From: Chloroflexota bacterium
GTDB lineage: Bacteria > Chloroflexota > Limnocylindria > Limnocylindrales > CSP1-4
DNA length: 50,557 nucleotides
NCBI GenBank assembly: GCA_003169735.1
Contig: PNAP01000018.1
Coordinates: forward strand, 6,841-57,397
Reading direction: 5' to 3'
Part shown: piece by piece, positions 15,391 to 23,934 of the stretch
Numbering within the stretch: position 1 is the stretch's first letter
Layout: every line of letters begins with the position of its first letter
Notes under the pieces: generated by a model
The model's database searches: none
Told to the model about the DNA's origin: nothing
Seen by the model: the letters and a program-made list of their open reading frames with translations, nothing else
Program-made: the position numbers and the translations under genes

Positions 15391-16449
15391 ATGACACGGT
15401 CGATGAAGTCGGCCCCAAGGGGCCTGCTCGCCACGCTCTTGGCCCTCACAGCCACCCTGACCATCGCGGCGACGTCCCAGGCCGCGGGACTCCCGCGAAT
15501 CGGTGGAAGTTGGGCCGCAGTCCCAGCGTTTCCCAGCGACGTCGCGCCGATGACGGTCACCTCGGGGGCTGACGGTCACATCTATCTCTTCGGCTTCTGC
15601 CAGGGCACCTGCGACCAGGTCGGTGGGCCGGTCGCGTATGGCGCTCCGGTGACCGAGATCTACGATCCATCGACCTCGACCTGGACGGCTGGCAAAGGCG
15701 CACCGGCATCGTGCGCTGGCGCGATGGCCTCAGCGGTCGATGCCAACGGCATGGTCCATCTGGCGGGCTGCTGGCGCGACATCGTGAGCAACCCCGGCTT
15801 CCGGGAAGCGGTGTACGACCCGACCGCGGCGACCTGGACGATGGAATTCGGCCACGGACCCTATGCCGACCCTATCGGCGGGATGGCCGGCCCGAACGGT
15901 CAGATCGAGTGGTTCAGCGAGATCCTCGAGAAGCAGGGCACGGCCGTCTTCACGGTGGGCTACCAGGTCCTAGTCGAGACCGACGGCCTCTGGTTCAGCG
16001 GCACCGGCGTGCCGAGTACCGCTCCGTCCGATACCGCGGTCCTCGGCCGTGATGGGCGTGTCTACGCCGTCGGCGGCTCGCGCGACTGCCAGCCCGAGTT
16101 CGGCACGTGCGCCGTCCCCGCGGTTCAGGCGTACCAGCCGACGACCAACAGCTGGCGCCAGGTGACGAGCCTGCCCACGCCGCGCATCCGCGTCGCCGCG
16201 GCGACGGACAGTCGCGGCCGAATCTTCACGATGGGCGGCCTGGCCGGCGACGCGCATACGCTCTATGCCACGGTCCAGGTCTATCGGCCGCACACGCGGA
16301 CATGGGCCAAGGCGGCTCCCCTCCCCTCGGCGCGTATGGCCGCACTGGCGACCGCCACGCCCGATGGCCGCGTCTGGCTCCTCGGCGGCTACGACGCCTT
16401 CGGGAATCCCCTCGCCGATGGCGTGGTGTTCACGCCCGCCGCGCCGTAG
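15391..16449 (+). CDS. Secreted Kelch-repeat beta-propeller protein
   Basis: 352 residues. The first 33 form a signal peptide (basic MTRSMKSAPRG, hydrophobic LLATLLALTATLTIAA, then SQAAG). The rest contains Kelch-type blades: repeated GG or GR followed by hydrophobic-Y/F and W about 50 residues apart, such as VYDPTAATWT, AYQPTTNSWRQV and VYRPHTRTWAKA, and closing GRVWLLGGYDAFG. An AGGAGGT site (15379-15385) precedes the ATG. Kelch propellers bind proteins or sugars; galactose-oxidase-like catalysis needs extra residues that I do not see. It is exported and probably extracellular. Confidence 0.82.
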   Translation: MTRSMKSAPRGLLATLLALTATLTIAATSQAAGLPRIGGSWAAVPAFPSDVAPMTVTSGADGHIYLFGFCQGTCDQVGGPVAYGAPVTEIYDPSTSTWTAGKGAPASCAGAMASAVDANGMVHLAGCWRDIVSNPGFREAVYDPTAATWTMEFGHGPYADPIGGMAGPNGQIEWFSEILEKQGTAVFTVGYQVLVETDGLWFSGTGVPSTAPSDTAVLGRDGRVYAVGGSRDCQPEFGTCAVPAVQAYQPTTNSWRQVTSLPTPRIRVAAATDSRGRIFTMGGLAGDAHTLYATVQVYRPHTRTWAKAAPLPSARMAALATATPDGRVWLLGGYDAFGNPLADGVVFTPAAP

Positions 16450-16452
16450 GCG

Positions 16453-16662
16453 TTACCGGTTCTGGGCGTCGACGCCCTCACCATCGTCGAGGATGTCGGC
16501 CGGCGAGCCGACGATGGCCCCTTCAGCGTCCGTCTCGGCGTGACCCTCGGCGAGCGGGCCGAGGTGTTCGCCAGGGGCGGTCGCATCGTCGGCCCACTTC
16601 TCGGTGCCCTTGTCACCGGGTTCGGTCTCGGTATCGATGTACGGGCGGTCGCTCGACTCCAT
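16453..16662 (-). CDS. Small acidic hypothetical protein
   Basis: 69 residues, strongly acidic (many D/E) and of low hydrophobicity, with no cysteine or membrane segment, so probably intrinsically disordered. The start ATG 16662 has a very good ribosome-binding site (GGAGGTGACCCATG), which is the main reason to call it real. It ends 3 nt from the convergent Kelch gene and is followed upstream by the LiaF-like operon on the same strand. I recognise no family. Confidence 0.6.
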   Translation of the reverse strand: MESSDRPYIDTETEPGDKGTEKWADDATAPGEHLGPLAEGHAETDAEGAIVGSPADILDDGEGVDAQNR

Positions 16663-16717
16663 GGGTCACCTCCAGCGTTACCTGATGACCGCCCACGATA
16701 CTCCTGCGGTCACGCGA

Positions 16718-17692
16718 TCAGATGACGCGGACCGAACCGAGCCCTCCCTGGATGTCGATGCCGACGCGGTTGGGCGCGCTGTCGAAATCGGGCGATGCAT
16801 AGCCGTCGGTCATCCGCGGGAAGCGGCTCTCGTCGACCGTCGTGCTGCCTAGCGCCATCCGGGAGTAGATCCGTGCCGCTACACCGGCGGGCACGGCGAT
16901 GGTGACCGCCGCCAAGCCGGACCGGACCTCCATCGACGTCGTCCCACCGGCCGCCGGCAGGGTCAGCCGTGTCTCGCTCATGCCCGTCTGCAGGCGCAGC
17001 CGGCGCACACGGAGCCGGCCAAGGTCGATGGTCGAGCGGTTCGCGCCGGTATCGAGTTGGAGGTCGAGTGGGATCTCCCCACTCAGCGCCACGTCCCAGC
17101 GAAGCGGATGGTCCCACCAGAGTGTCCGGCGACCGCTGTACGGCTGGAGTTCGGCCGAGCCCGGACCGTTCGTCGTGTACTCGACGCCGCCTTCGAACGT
17201 GCCCGAGACGAGCACGTCCGGTGCCGCCAGCGAGACGGCCAACTCGCCGCCACCGAAGCGGATGCGGACGTCAGCCGAGGTCGCGCCGGCCAGCGGCAGA
17301 GTGAGCGTCTCGTTCGAGACCGCCGGTCGTGGCCAGATGCTCGCGACGACGAACCAGCCACCGACCGCGATGAGCGCCGCCGGCCACCATCGAGCCACGT
17401 CGTCCGTCGAGACGGCGATGCGGCCGGTCGTGGCAAGGACCAGGGTCACGCCGACGACGATCCAGGCCACCGGCCACATCAGCGACCACGCCCCGGCCGA
17501 CAAACGGTCGCGGTGAAGGATGGCCGATGCGAACGAGCCGACGCCGAACAGGATGACGAACAACGGCCATGCCTCTCGCCACGTCAGGCCGGAGGCCTGC
17601 TGGATGACGAACACGAGGCCAAGGCCGATCAGCCAGACGCCGAGGATGGCCGCGCCGTCCCGAGGTTCCCGTCGCGATGCCGAGTGGATCAT
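16718..17692 (-). CDS. LiaF/toastrack-type membrane protein
   Basis: 324 residues. The first 120 hold four hydrophobic helices in two hairpins (ILGVWLIGLGLVFVI, WPLFVILFGVGSF, WPVAWIVVGVTLVLA, WPAALIAVGGWFVVAS), the DUF5668/LiaF-like membrane module. The remaining 200 are beta-rich with regular G-D-V repeats, like the DUF4097/LiaF 'toastrack' domain. It is the third gene of an operon, overlapping the PspC gene by 4 nt (ATGA). Such proteins take part in envelope-stress sensing. No histidine kinase or response regulator is adjacent. Confidence 0.72.
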   Translation of the reverse strand: MIHSASRREPRDGAAILGVWLIGLGLVFVIQQASGLTWREAWPLFVILFGVGSFASAILHRDRLSAGAWSLMWPVAWIVVGVTLVLATTGRIAVSTDDVARWWPAALIAVGGWFVVASIWPRPAVSNETLTLPLAGATSADVRIRFGGGELAVSLAAPDVLVSGTFEGGVEYTTNGPGSAELQPYSGRRTLWWDHPLRWDVALSGEIPLDLQLDTGANRSTIDLGRLRVRRLRLQTGMSETRLTLPAAGGTTSMEVRSGLAAVTIAVPAGVAARIYSRMALGSTTVDESRFPRMTDGYASPDFDSAPNRVGIDIQGGLGSVRVI

Positions 17693-18267
17693 CGGACGCT
17701 CCCACCCGGGGCACCAGGCCGAGCCTGACCGCGCGGATCGTGGGGGTGGCGCACCACCGCGAGCATCACCAGCAACACCCCGAGCCCGACGAGCAGGAAC
17801 GGCCAGAGGCGGTCAGGTTCGAACTCGGGGACGTACTCGCGGACCAGCGCCAGGACGCCGACCAGGACGAGGATGGCCCCGACGATGACTGCGCTCAGCC
17901 CGGTGCCGTGCTCGTGCCGCCAGGCCGCTCGCTGGGCATGGCGTTGTGCTCGCCACTCCGCGCGGGTCATCGGCGTCGTCGGCGGGGCCACGGTCGGAGG
18001 GACGGCGGAGCCGGGTGCTGCCGGGCCGGGTGCCGGTGGTTGACCGGGCGTCCATGCCGCCCAGTTCGGAGCCTGGTAGCCCGCCTCGTCCTCCGGGACG
18101 ATGATGGCCATGACGATGTAGACGATGAGCGCCGTGCCGCCGGTCAGCGGCACCAGCAGCAACCAGATGAGGCGGACGATGGTCGCGTCGAGGTCAAGGC
18201 GTTCGGCAAGGCCGCCGGCTACGCCGGCCAGGATCCGGTCGTGGGACCGGTACAGGCGATCGTTCAT
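17689..18267 (-). CDS. PspC-domain membrane protein
   Basis: 192 residues from ATG 18267, which overlaps the upstream stop by 4 nt and has GGAGGTTGTCG before it. A TTG at 18273 is possible but needless. The PspC domain fills residues 1-60 (LYRSHDRILAGVAGGLAERL, then one long membrane helix ending IVMAIIVPEDE). A proline-rich linker follows, then a second two-helix membrane segment (LSAVIVGAILVLVGVLALV, LWPFLLVGLGVLLVMLAVV). PspC proteins sense envelope stress in the Psp system. Position between two toastrack-type genes supports this. Confidence 0.82.
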   Translation of the reverse strand: MNDRLYRSHDRILAGVAGGLAERLDLDATIVRLIWLLLVPLTGGTALIVYIVMAIIVPEDEAGYQAPNWAAWTPGQPPAPGPAAPGSAVPPTVAPPTTPMTRAEWRAQRHAQRAAWRHEHGTGLSAVIVGAILVLVGVLALVREYVPEFEPDRLWPFLLVGLGVLLVMLAVVRHPHDPRGQARPGAPGGSVR

Positions 18268-19214
18268 CGACAACCTCCGATCGGGTCGAGCTGGAGATCT
18301 CCGACATTGCCGTCCACGTGCAGATGGATGCTCGGGCCACCTGACCCGGCGCGCTGCCAGGTGTCGCCGCTGTGGATCAGGCCCGCCGCGCCCAGGTTGG
18401 TATCGAACGCGAAGTGGTCCGGAACGTCGAGTTGGAGATCGGCATTCGCCGGCGTGCAGATGGCGATCGAACCGGCGTTGACCGAGAGGTCGCCCGAGGT
18501 CGGTCCGCCCACCGTCAGGCGTGCGCGACCGGCGTTGATCGAGAGGCTCAGGTCGGCGATGGTGGCGCCCGACGCGTCGATCAGGACATCGCCCGCATTC
18601 CCCTCGACCGTCAGCTCAGCCAGGTTCGCACCGGTGAGCGCCAACGAGACCGTGCCGGCGTTGGCGTGGACATCGATCGACTTTGTACTCTCGATGGGCG
18701 CGGTGACGGTCCATTCCTGATAGCGCAAACCCAGGTCGGGCAAGCCGATGGACAGGTCGGAACCGTCAGCGGAGAGCGTCGGCGGATCGCCGCGATAGCC
18801 CGCCTCGAGACTCCATTCCGGCACAGGCGCGGTCGTCAGCGTGACCGTCCCGCAGTTCAAGTGGAGCGAGACCGATCCGAGCTCCGTGAAGGCACCGGTT
18901 CGGTCCAGATGGAGCAGGTCCGCCGAGGAGCCCGAACCGCAATCCCCGAGGCCCATGATCGAGAAGTTGCCGGATGCAAGGGCGAAGCCGCCGAGGGAAC
19001 CGACCACGAGCGCGGCGATGACGAGCCCAGCGATGCCGGCCCGGCTCCGAGAGACCAGGATGGCGACACCGAAGGCGATGATGACGATGGGCCACAACCG
19101 ATCCGCGTCGGCGATGCGGCCGGGATCGAACCAGCCCAGATGGGCCATGAGCGGGATGACCCCGAGGGTGATGAAGACCAGGCCCCAGAACAGGTAACCG
19201 CGACGGATCCGCAC
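18264..19214 (-). CDS. DUF5668 membrane plus toastrack-domain protein
   Basis: 316 residues from GTG 19214, with AGGAGGG upstream; the longer frame adds a basic, poorly supported 33-residue head. Two or three membrane helices (GYLFWGLVFITLGVIPLMA, LWPIVIIAFGVAILV, IAGLVIAALVVGSLGG) precede a beta-helical domain with strongly repeated N-A-G motifs (HANAGTVSLAL, EGNAGDVLID, SINAGRARLTV, SVNAGSIAI), typical of toastrack/DUF4097. Three cysteines lie in the extracytoplasmic part. It is the first gene of the PspC operon and shares domain layout with the third, so they may form a complex. Confidence 0.75.
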   Translation of the reverse strand: MRIRRGYLFWGLVFITLGVIPLMAHLGWFDPGRIADADRLWPIVIIAFGVAILVSRSRAGIAGLVIAALVVGSLGGFALASGNFSIMGLGDCGSGSSADLLHLDRTGAFTELGSVSLHLNCGTVTLTTAPVPEWSLEAGYRGDPPTLSADGSDLSIGLPDLGLRYQEWTVTAPIESTKSIDVHANAGTVSLALTGANLAELTVEGNAGDVLIDASGATIADLSLSINAGRARLTVGGPTSGDLSVNAGSIAICTPANADLQLDVPDHFAFDTNLGAAGLIHSGDTWQRAGSGGPSIHLHVDGNVGDLQLDPIGGCR

Positions 19215-19360
19215 CTCACCCTCCTCTCGCTCGCCCGACGCGCGCATCTCGGGCATCGAGAGCTTGGCCCGCCATCGCTTCGCGCGGTGGTGCCGTTTGT
19301 CCCGAACTGCCACGGCAAGATGTCAGGTTCTGAGGCGTGCCCCATCATCATCGTTCGACG

Positions 19361-19792
19361 ATGGACGCCATCCCACCCGACGCGTTCCTGGCCGGCTATC
19401 CCTCCGCCATCCGAGCCTCGGCGGACGCGCTGCGTGCCGTCGTCCGGCGCGCCGTGCCCGAGTCGATGGAGCGCGTCAGGATCGGCTGGCGGCTCATCGG
19501 CTATGACGTGCCGGTCGGGCGGCGCTGGCGCTACTTCGCATTCGTGGCGCCGGAGCCGATCCACGTCCATCTCGGATTCGCCCATGGTGCGTGGATGGAG
19601 GACCCGGAGCGCCGCCTCGAGGGCGCCCATCTCTCGCTGCGCGCCGTCCGGTTCGTGACCTTCGGCCCGGGCGAGGCCATTCCGCGGTCCGCCCTCATCG
19701 AACTGACGCGCGAAGCCACCCGCGTCACGGCCAGGTCGGCCCGGGAACGGGTCTCGCTGGCCCTCGACCGAGACTGGCGGCCGACGAGCTGA
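19361..19792 (+). CDS. DUF1801-domain protein
   Basis: 143 residues from ATG 19361. The N-terminus FLAGYPSAIRASADALRAVV and the core WRYFAFVAPEPIHVHLGFAHGAWM match the DUF1801/YdhG-like fold, which has an alpha-beta structure with an aromatic pocket. Function in the family is not established. It is divergent from the PspC operon and followed at 18 nt by the YbaK-like gene on the same strand. Confidence 0.7.
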   Translation: MDAIPPDAFLAGYPSAIRASADALRAVVRRAVPESMERVRIGWRLIGYDVPVGRRWRYFAFVAPEPIHVHLGFAHGAWMEDPERRLEGAHLSLRAVRFVTFGPGEAIPRSALIELTREATRVTARSARERVSLALDRDWRPTS

Positions 19793-19810
19793 CACGCTAC
19801 CGTTCGGCCC

Positions 19811-20314
19811 GTGTCCGTCGATCTCGGTCGTGAGCGTCTCGAGGCGGCCCTGATGGCGCTCGGCGTCGCCTACGAGCTGTTCGCGTGCGACCCTGCCCTG
19901 GCCGATACGGCGCAGTTCTGTGCCGCTTATGGGTTCGCCCTGGAGGATTCGGCCAACACCATCGTCGTCGTCGGAAAGTCTGAGCCGCGGCGGTACGCGG
20001 CCTGCATCGTGCTGGCGCCGCATCGACTCGACGTCAACCGCGCCGTCAAGGCCAGGCTCGGCACGCGCAAGGCGTCATTCGCGGCCGCCGACGAGACGCG
20101 CGAGATGACCGGCATGGCCATCGGTGGCGTGACGCCGTTCGGGCTGCCGATGGATCTACCGGTGTGGGTCGATGCCGCCGTCATGACCCGGCCTCGGATC
20201 GTCCTCGGTGGAGGCAGTCGCAGCTGGAAGGTCATCGCCGACCCGACCATCCTCCTCGCGCTGCCGAACGTGGAGGTCATCGAGGGTCTGGCCGGACCCA
20301 TCGACGCGGCGTGA
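19811..20314 (+). CDS. YbaK/ProX-type aminoacyl-tRNA deacylase
   Basis: 167 residues from GTG 19811. The YbaK/EbsC fold shows ANTIVVVGKSEPRRYAACIV and the conserved G-x-x-P-F-G loop (IGGVTPFGLPMDLPVWVDA), followed by IVLGGGSRSWKV. These proteins hydrolyse mischarged tRNA (Cys-tRNAPro, Ala-tRNAPro) in trans. A ProRS gene occurs 26 kb away in this window but is not linked. Length is typical. Which mischarged tRNA is used cannot be told from the sequence. Confidence 0.82.
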   Translation: MSVDLGRERLEAALMALGVAYELFACDPALADTAQFCAAYGFALEDSANTIVVVGKSEPRRYAACIVLAPHRLDVNRAVKARLGTRKASFAAADETREMTGMAIGGVTPFGLPMDLPVWVDAAVMTRPRIVLGGGSRSWKVIADPTILLALPNVEVIEGLAGPIDAA

Positions 20315-20327
20315 TTAGCGTCGGCGC

Positions 20328-20840
20328 ATGACGGACGTGCGGGTTCGGCGGATCCGGGCCGATGACGGGCCTATGCTGCGCACGCTGAGGCTGCGCGCCC
20401 TGGCCGATGCACCACAAGCATTCGGGCAGCCCCACGATCGACCGGTCGACACCTCACCGCGCGAGTGGGCGGCGGCAGCGCGTGCCGCGAGCGATGGCGA
20501 CCGGCGAGCGTGGTTCATCGCCGAGGACGACGGCACAGCGGTCGGCTTGGTCCTCGCGCGACGTCGGCCGCCCGTCGAGGTGCTCATCTTCTCGATGTGG
20601 GTCGAACCTGGGAGTCGGCGGCGCCACATCGGTCGCGGGCTGATCGAAACGGTCGTGGCATGGGCCGGTGGCTGGGGCGCCAGGCGCGCCGTCCTGTGGG
20701 TCCTCGCCGCCAACGAGGGCGCGCTCCGCTTCTACGATCGACTGGGCTTTCGCGTCGAGCCGGACGGGTCCGATGCCGCGGCCGGTCGGGCCTACGGCGC
20801 GTTGGCGATGTCGCTCTCCTTCGACGGCGCGGCCGACTGA
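20328..20840 (+). CDS. GNAT-family N-acetyltransferase
   Basis: 170 residues from ATG 20328. The acetyl-CoA motif is MWVEPGSRRRHIGRGLIETV, followed by VLAANEGALRFYDRLGFRVE, the standard RimI-like end of the fold. The head (RRIRADDGPMLRTLRLRALADAP) is common in acetyltransferases of this subfamily. The 3' end overlaps 49 nt of the convergent TPP-enzyme gene. The substrate is unknown. It follows the YbaK gene at 13 nt. Confidence 0.85.
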   Translation: MTDVRVRRIRADDGPMLRTLRLRALADAPQAFGQPHDRPVDTSPREWAAAARAASDGDRRAWFIAEDDGTAVGLVLARRRPPVEVLIFSMWVEPGSRRRHIGRGLIETVVAWAGGWGARRAVLWVLAANEGALRFYDRLGFRVEPDGSDAAAGRAYGALAMSLSFDGAAD

Positions 20841-22996
20841 TCGTCGGTCGTCTCGAAGGGATCGGTCGGCGTATCGCCGTCGCGGTCATCGCCGGTGACG
20901 ATGACGACCTCCTCGACCATCACGTCAGCGACCAGGTCGAATTCGGCGTCGACCGCCTCCATCGACTCCTCGATCGGTGCCGGTGCCGCGGCGGAAGCCG
21001 GTTCCGCCAACGGTGCGGGCGGCTCAGCCATCGGCTCGGCCGGCTCTACTGGCGGCGGCTCGGCAAGGATGGTCGCCGGCGGATCATCGACCGAGACCCA
21101 GCGCGGATCGACCTTCAAGTGGATGAGCGCCGGTCGGCCGGTCGCCATGGCGGCCTGGATGGTCTCGGCAACCTCGTCGTCACGCTCGACCGTGAACGCG
21201 TCAGCGCCCAGGCCGCGTGCGACGGCCGCGAAATCGATGGCACCGAGATCCGTCGCAGAAGCTGCTCTGCCCTCGCGATCCTGGTGCATGCGGATGGTGC
21301 CGTAGCGACGGTTGTCGAAGACGAGTACGATGGGCGCGACGCCCTCGCGGACGGCCGTCTCCAGTTCCGACATCGTCATCGCGAACCCGCCGTCACCGGC
21401 CAGCGCAACGACCGGTCGGCGCGGATAGACGAGCGCTGCGGCGATGGCAGCCGGCAGGCCGTAACCCATCGCCCCGGATGTGGGGCCGAGGAAGGTGCCG
21501 GGTCGCCGGAACCGGTAGCCGCGCGCCAGCCAGCCGGCGAAGTTGCCGGCATCGGTCGTCACGACCGCTTCCACCGGCAGCGCTCGGCCGAGCGCCGTGA
21601 TGACCTTGGCCGGGTTCACGCCCGGACCGTTCCATTCCGGTTCAGCGATGGCCCCCGCGGCGGCCAGGTACGCCTCGCGGTCGCGAGCTGCGGCCTCCAG
21701 GCGGGCCGAACGGTTCTCGGCGTCAAGGACGCCTTCGCGCAGAAATGAGAGGGCAGCGTCCACGAATCGACCGGCATCCGAGGCAAGGGACAGCGTCGGC
21801 GCATCCTTGCCCGTGCCGGCCTCGCGCGGTTCCACGTCGACATGCGCCCAGCGCTGGCGCGCTGTGGGGATGCGGTAGCCGAACGTGGTGATCTCGTTCA
21901 GGCGGCAGCCGAGTACGAGGATGACGTCCGCTTCCTCGAGCCGTCGCCGGACCGTCGATGCGGCGGCGAGACCGGCCATGCCGAGATACAGGGGATGGGT
22001 GTTGGCGACCGCGTCGGGTCGACGCCACGCAGCGATGACCGGGATGGCCAACGCCTCGGCCAGACGCATCAGCCTCCGGCTGGCATTGGACCGCAGCACG
22101 CCGCCCCCAGCCAGGATGACGCCGCGCTGCGAGGCGGCGATGAGCTTCAGGACGGCCTTGACCTCATCCGGGTCGGGGGTCGCGGCGACGCGCGGTGAGA
22201 ACTGGCTCGACCACGAGCCGGGCACTTCCTTGTCGAGGACATCCTCCGGGACCGAGATGAGCACTGGTCCGGGGCGGCCGGCGAGGGCGCGCGCGATGGC
22301 GTCCGAGGTCACGGCGCTGGTGCGCGATGGGTCATCGATCTGGACGGCCCACTTGGCGAGCCGGCCGATGGATCCGACCAGGTCGGCTTCCTGGAACGCC
22401 TCGCGGCCGATGAAAGGTCGCTTGACCTGGCCGATCAGGGCGATCATCGGCGACGAATCCGCGCGCGCGGTGTGGATGCCGATGGCCATGTTCGATGCCC
22501 CGACGGCGCGCGTGCCGAGCACCAGTTGCGGCTTGCCGAGCAGCTGGGATGCCGCTTCGGCCATGAACGATGCGCCGCCTTCGTGACGCGCGGCGATGAT
22601 GCGGACGCCGACGTCGGAGAGTGCGTCGAGGAGACCGAGGAACGATTCTCCGGGAACGGTGAACGCGAAGCGCGCACCGGCCGAGAAGAGTTGCGCAGCG
22701 ATGACCTGGGCGACGGTCGGGCGCGGCACCGGCGGCGCCGCTGGCGTAGGTGTCGATGGCGGCTCGGGCGCTGGCACGGGGGCTTGCTCGGCGGGCTCCG
22801 GCTCGGGCTCGGGCTCGGCTTCGGTCTCGGGCGCTTGCGCCGCATCCGCGCTGGCATCATCGACCACGTCGATCGGATCCGCCGGTGGAGCCGCCGCGGC
22901 CGCGGCGGCGGTTTCCGACTCGGCCGGATCCGCGGTCGGTATCGGTTCGGTGGTCTCCAAGGGTTGGGTCTCCTCAGCGTTCTCGTTCAGCGCCAT
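20792..22996 (-). CDS. TPP-dependent enzyme (acetolactate synthase-like) with long N- and C-terminal tails
   Basis: 734 residues. The core (about 93-655) is a three-domain TPP enzyme: Pyr domain with catalytic E139 in RHEGGASFMAEA, central domain, and PP domain with GDGGFAMTMSELETAVREGV and FDNRRYG. It resembles acetolactate synthase-like or benzoylformate decarboxylase-like enzymes; the reaction is not determined. Residues 1-92 are Ala/Pro/Glu-rich and contain EPEPEPEP; the last 80 are again Pro/Ala/Glu-rich and acidic. Both tails are outside the family norm (about 550 residues). The C-terminal 49 nt overlap the GNAT gene on the other strand. It begins directly after the YajQ stop. Confidence 0.8.
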   Translation of the reverse strand: MALNENAEETQPLETTEPIPTADPAESETAAAAAAAPPADPIDVVDDASADAAQAPETEAEPEPEPEPAEQAPVPAPEPPSTPTPAAPPVPRPTVAQVIAAQLFSAGARFAFTVPGESFLGLLDALSDVGVRIIAARHEGGASFMAEAASQLLGKPQLVLGTRAVGASNMAIGIHTARADSSPMIALIGQVKRPFIGREAFQEADLVGSIGRLAKWAVQIDDPSRTSAVTSDAIARALAGRPGPVLISVPEDVLDKEVPGSWSSQFSPRVAATPDPDEVKAVLKLIAASQRGVILAGGGVLRSNASRRLMRLAEALAIPVIAAWRRPDAVANTHPLYLGMAGLAAASTVRRRLEEADVILVLGCRLNEITTFGYRIPTARQRWAHVDVEPREAGTGKDAPTLSLASDAGRFVDAALSFLREGVLDAENRSARLEAAARDREAYLAAAGAIAEPEWNGPGVNPAKVITALGRALPVEAVVTTDAGNFAGWLARGYRFRRPGTFLGPTSGAMGYGLPAAIAAALVYPRRPVVALAGDGGFAMTMSELETAVREGVAPIVLVFDNRRYGTIRMHQDREGRAASATDLGAIDFAAVARGLGADAFTVERDDEVAETIQAAMATGRPALIHLKVDPRWVSVDDPPATILAEPPPVEPAEPMAEPPAPLAEPASAAAPAPIEESMEAVDAEFDLVADVMVEEVVIVTGDDRDGDTPTDPFETTDDQSAAPSKESDIANAP

Positions 22997-23494
22997 CTAG
23001 CGGTAGTTCTCGAACTGAAGCGCGACCGGATAATCATCCGCGTCCGTGCGCAGCCGCGCGATCAGCCGTTGCAGATCGTCCTTGCTCTTGCCGCTGACGC
23101 GCACCGCGTCACCCTGGATGCTCCCTTTGAGTTTCGGAAAGTCGTCACGGATCAGCTTGGTGATCCTCTTGGCCGCATCCTCGGGCAGGCCACGGCGCAG
23201 CTTGATGACCTGTCGCACGGTGTTCCCGCCAGCGGGCTCGACGGTGCCCCAATCAAAGATCTTGAGCGACAGGCCGCGCCGCAATGCTTTCGTCTCCATC
23301 AGGTCCTTGATGGCGGCGGCGCGGTGCTCGGTGTCCGTGTGGAGCGTGATCTCGTCCTTGCCCAGCTCGACATCCGCCTTGGCGCCCTTGAAATCGAAGC
23401 GCGTCGTGATCTCGCGCCGCACCTGGTCGAGCGCATTGACCAACTCCTGTCGATCGAAGTCACTGACGACATCGAACGAGACGTCACCGGCCAC
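22997..23494 (-). CDS. yajQ: YajQ-family nucleotide-binding protein
   Basis: 165 residues with the family pattern: an N-terminal [20 protein letters not shown], then [46 protein letters not shown] and an ending ALQFENYR. YajQ proteins have two RRM-like folds and bind nucleotides; some bind cyclic di-GMP. The start is ATG 23494, inside the 3' end of the upstream NTF2-like gene (11-nt overlap). It is cytoplasmic. Confidence 0.92.
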   Translation of the reverse strand: MAGDVSFDVVSDFDRQELVNALDQVRREITTRFDFKGAKADVELGKDEITLHTDTEHRAAAIKDLMETKALRRGLSLKIFDWGTVEPAGGNTVRQVIKLRRGLPEDAAKRITKLIRDDFPKLKGSIQGDAVRVSGKSKDDLQRLIARLRTDADDYPVALQFENYR

Positions 23495-23924
23495 GGGTCA
23501 CCTCCGCCGGCGCGTCGTGATCGGGCTTGAAGGTCGAATCGATGCCGACCGAGCGCGACAGTGACCAGCCCTTGAAGCGGGTGATCAGACCATCGTCCCC
23601 GACTTCCATGGTCATGAAGCCGCGGACGCGGGTCCGATCGCCGGTGGCGCGCGTCGTGACGGCTCCGTGCCAGCTGCACAGGATGGTGTTGCCGGAGACC
23701 CAGACGCGTTCCGCCTCGGCGTCGATATGGGCCTGCGTCGCGGCGACGTCGTTGAGGAAGGCGCGGATGGCGTTCGCCGCGACCAACGGCGGTTCGAACG
23801 GGTCGGCGCGGTACTCCGCATCGTCGTTGAACAGCGCCATCGCGGCATCGACATCGCCGCGCTGCCATGCGCCGAGATAGCGGTCGATGAGGTCCTGGCC
23901 GTCGCCGGGGGAGATGGTGCCCAT
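23484..23924 (-). CDS. NTF2/SnoaL-like protein
   Basis: 146 residues from ATG 23924 ([20 protein letters not shown]); the longer frame adds a short head that overlaps murC. The pattern [23 protein letters not shown] is the first helix-strand unit of the SnoaL/ketosteroid-isomerase cone fold. Aspartates at the pocket are present, but no specific catalytic set is recognised. Function unknown. It lies 10 nt after murC and overlaps yajQ. Confidence 0.72.
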   Translation of the reverse strand: MGTISPGDGQDLIDRYLGAWQRGDVDAAMALFNDDAEYRADPFEPPLVAANAIRAFLNDVAATQAHIDAEAERVWVSGNTILCSWHGAVTTRATGDRTRVRGFMTMEVGDDGLITRFKGWSLSRSVGIDSTFKPDHDAPAEVTRGR

Positions 23925-23934
23925 GACAGGCAGT

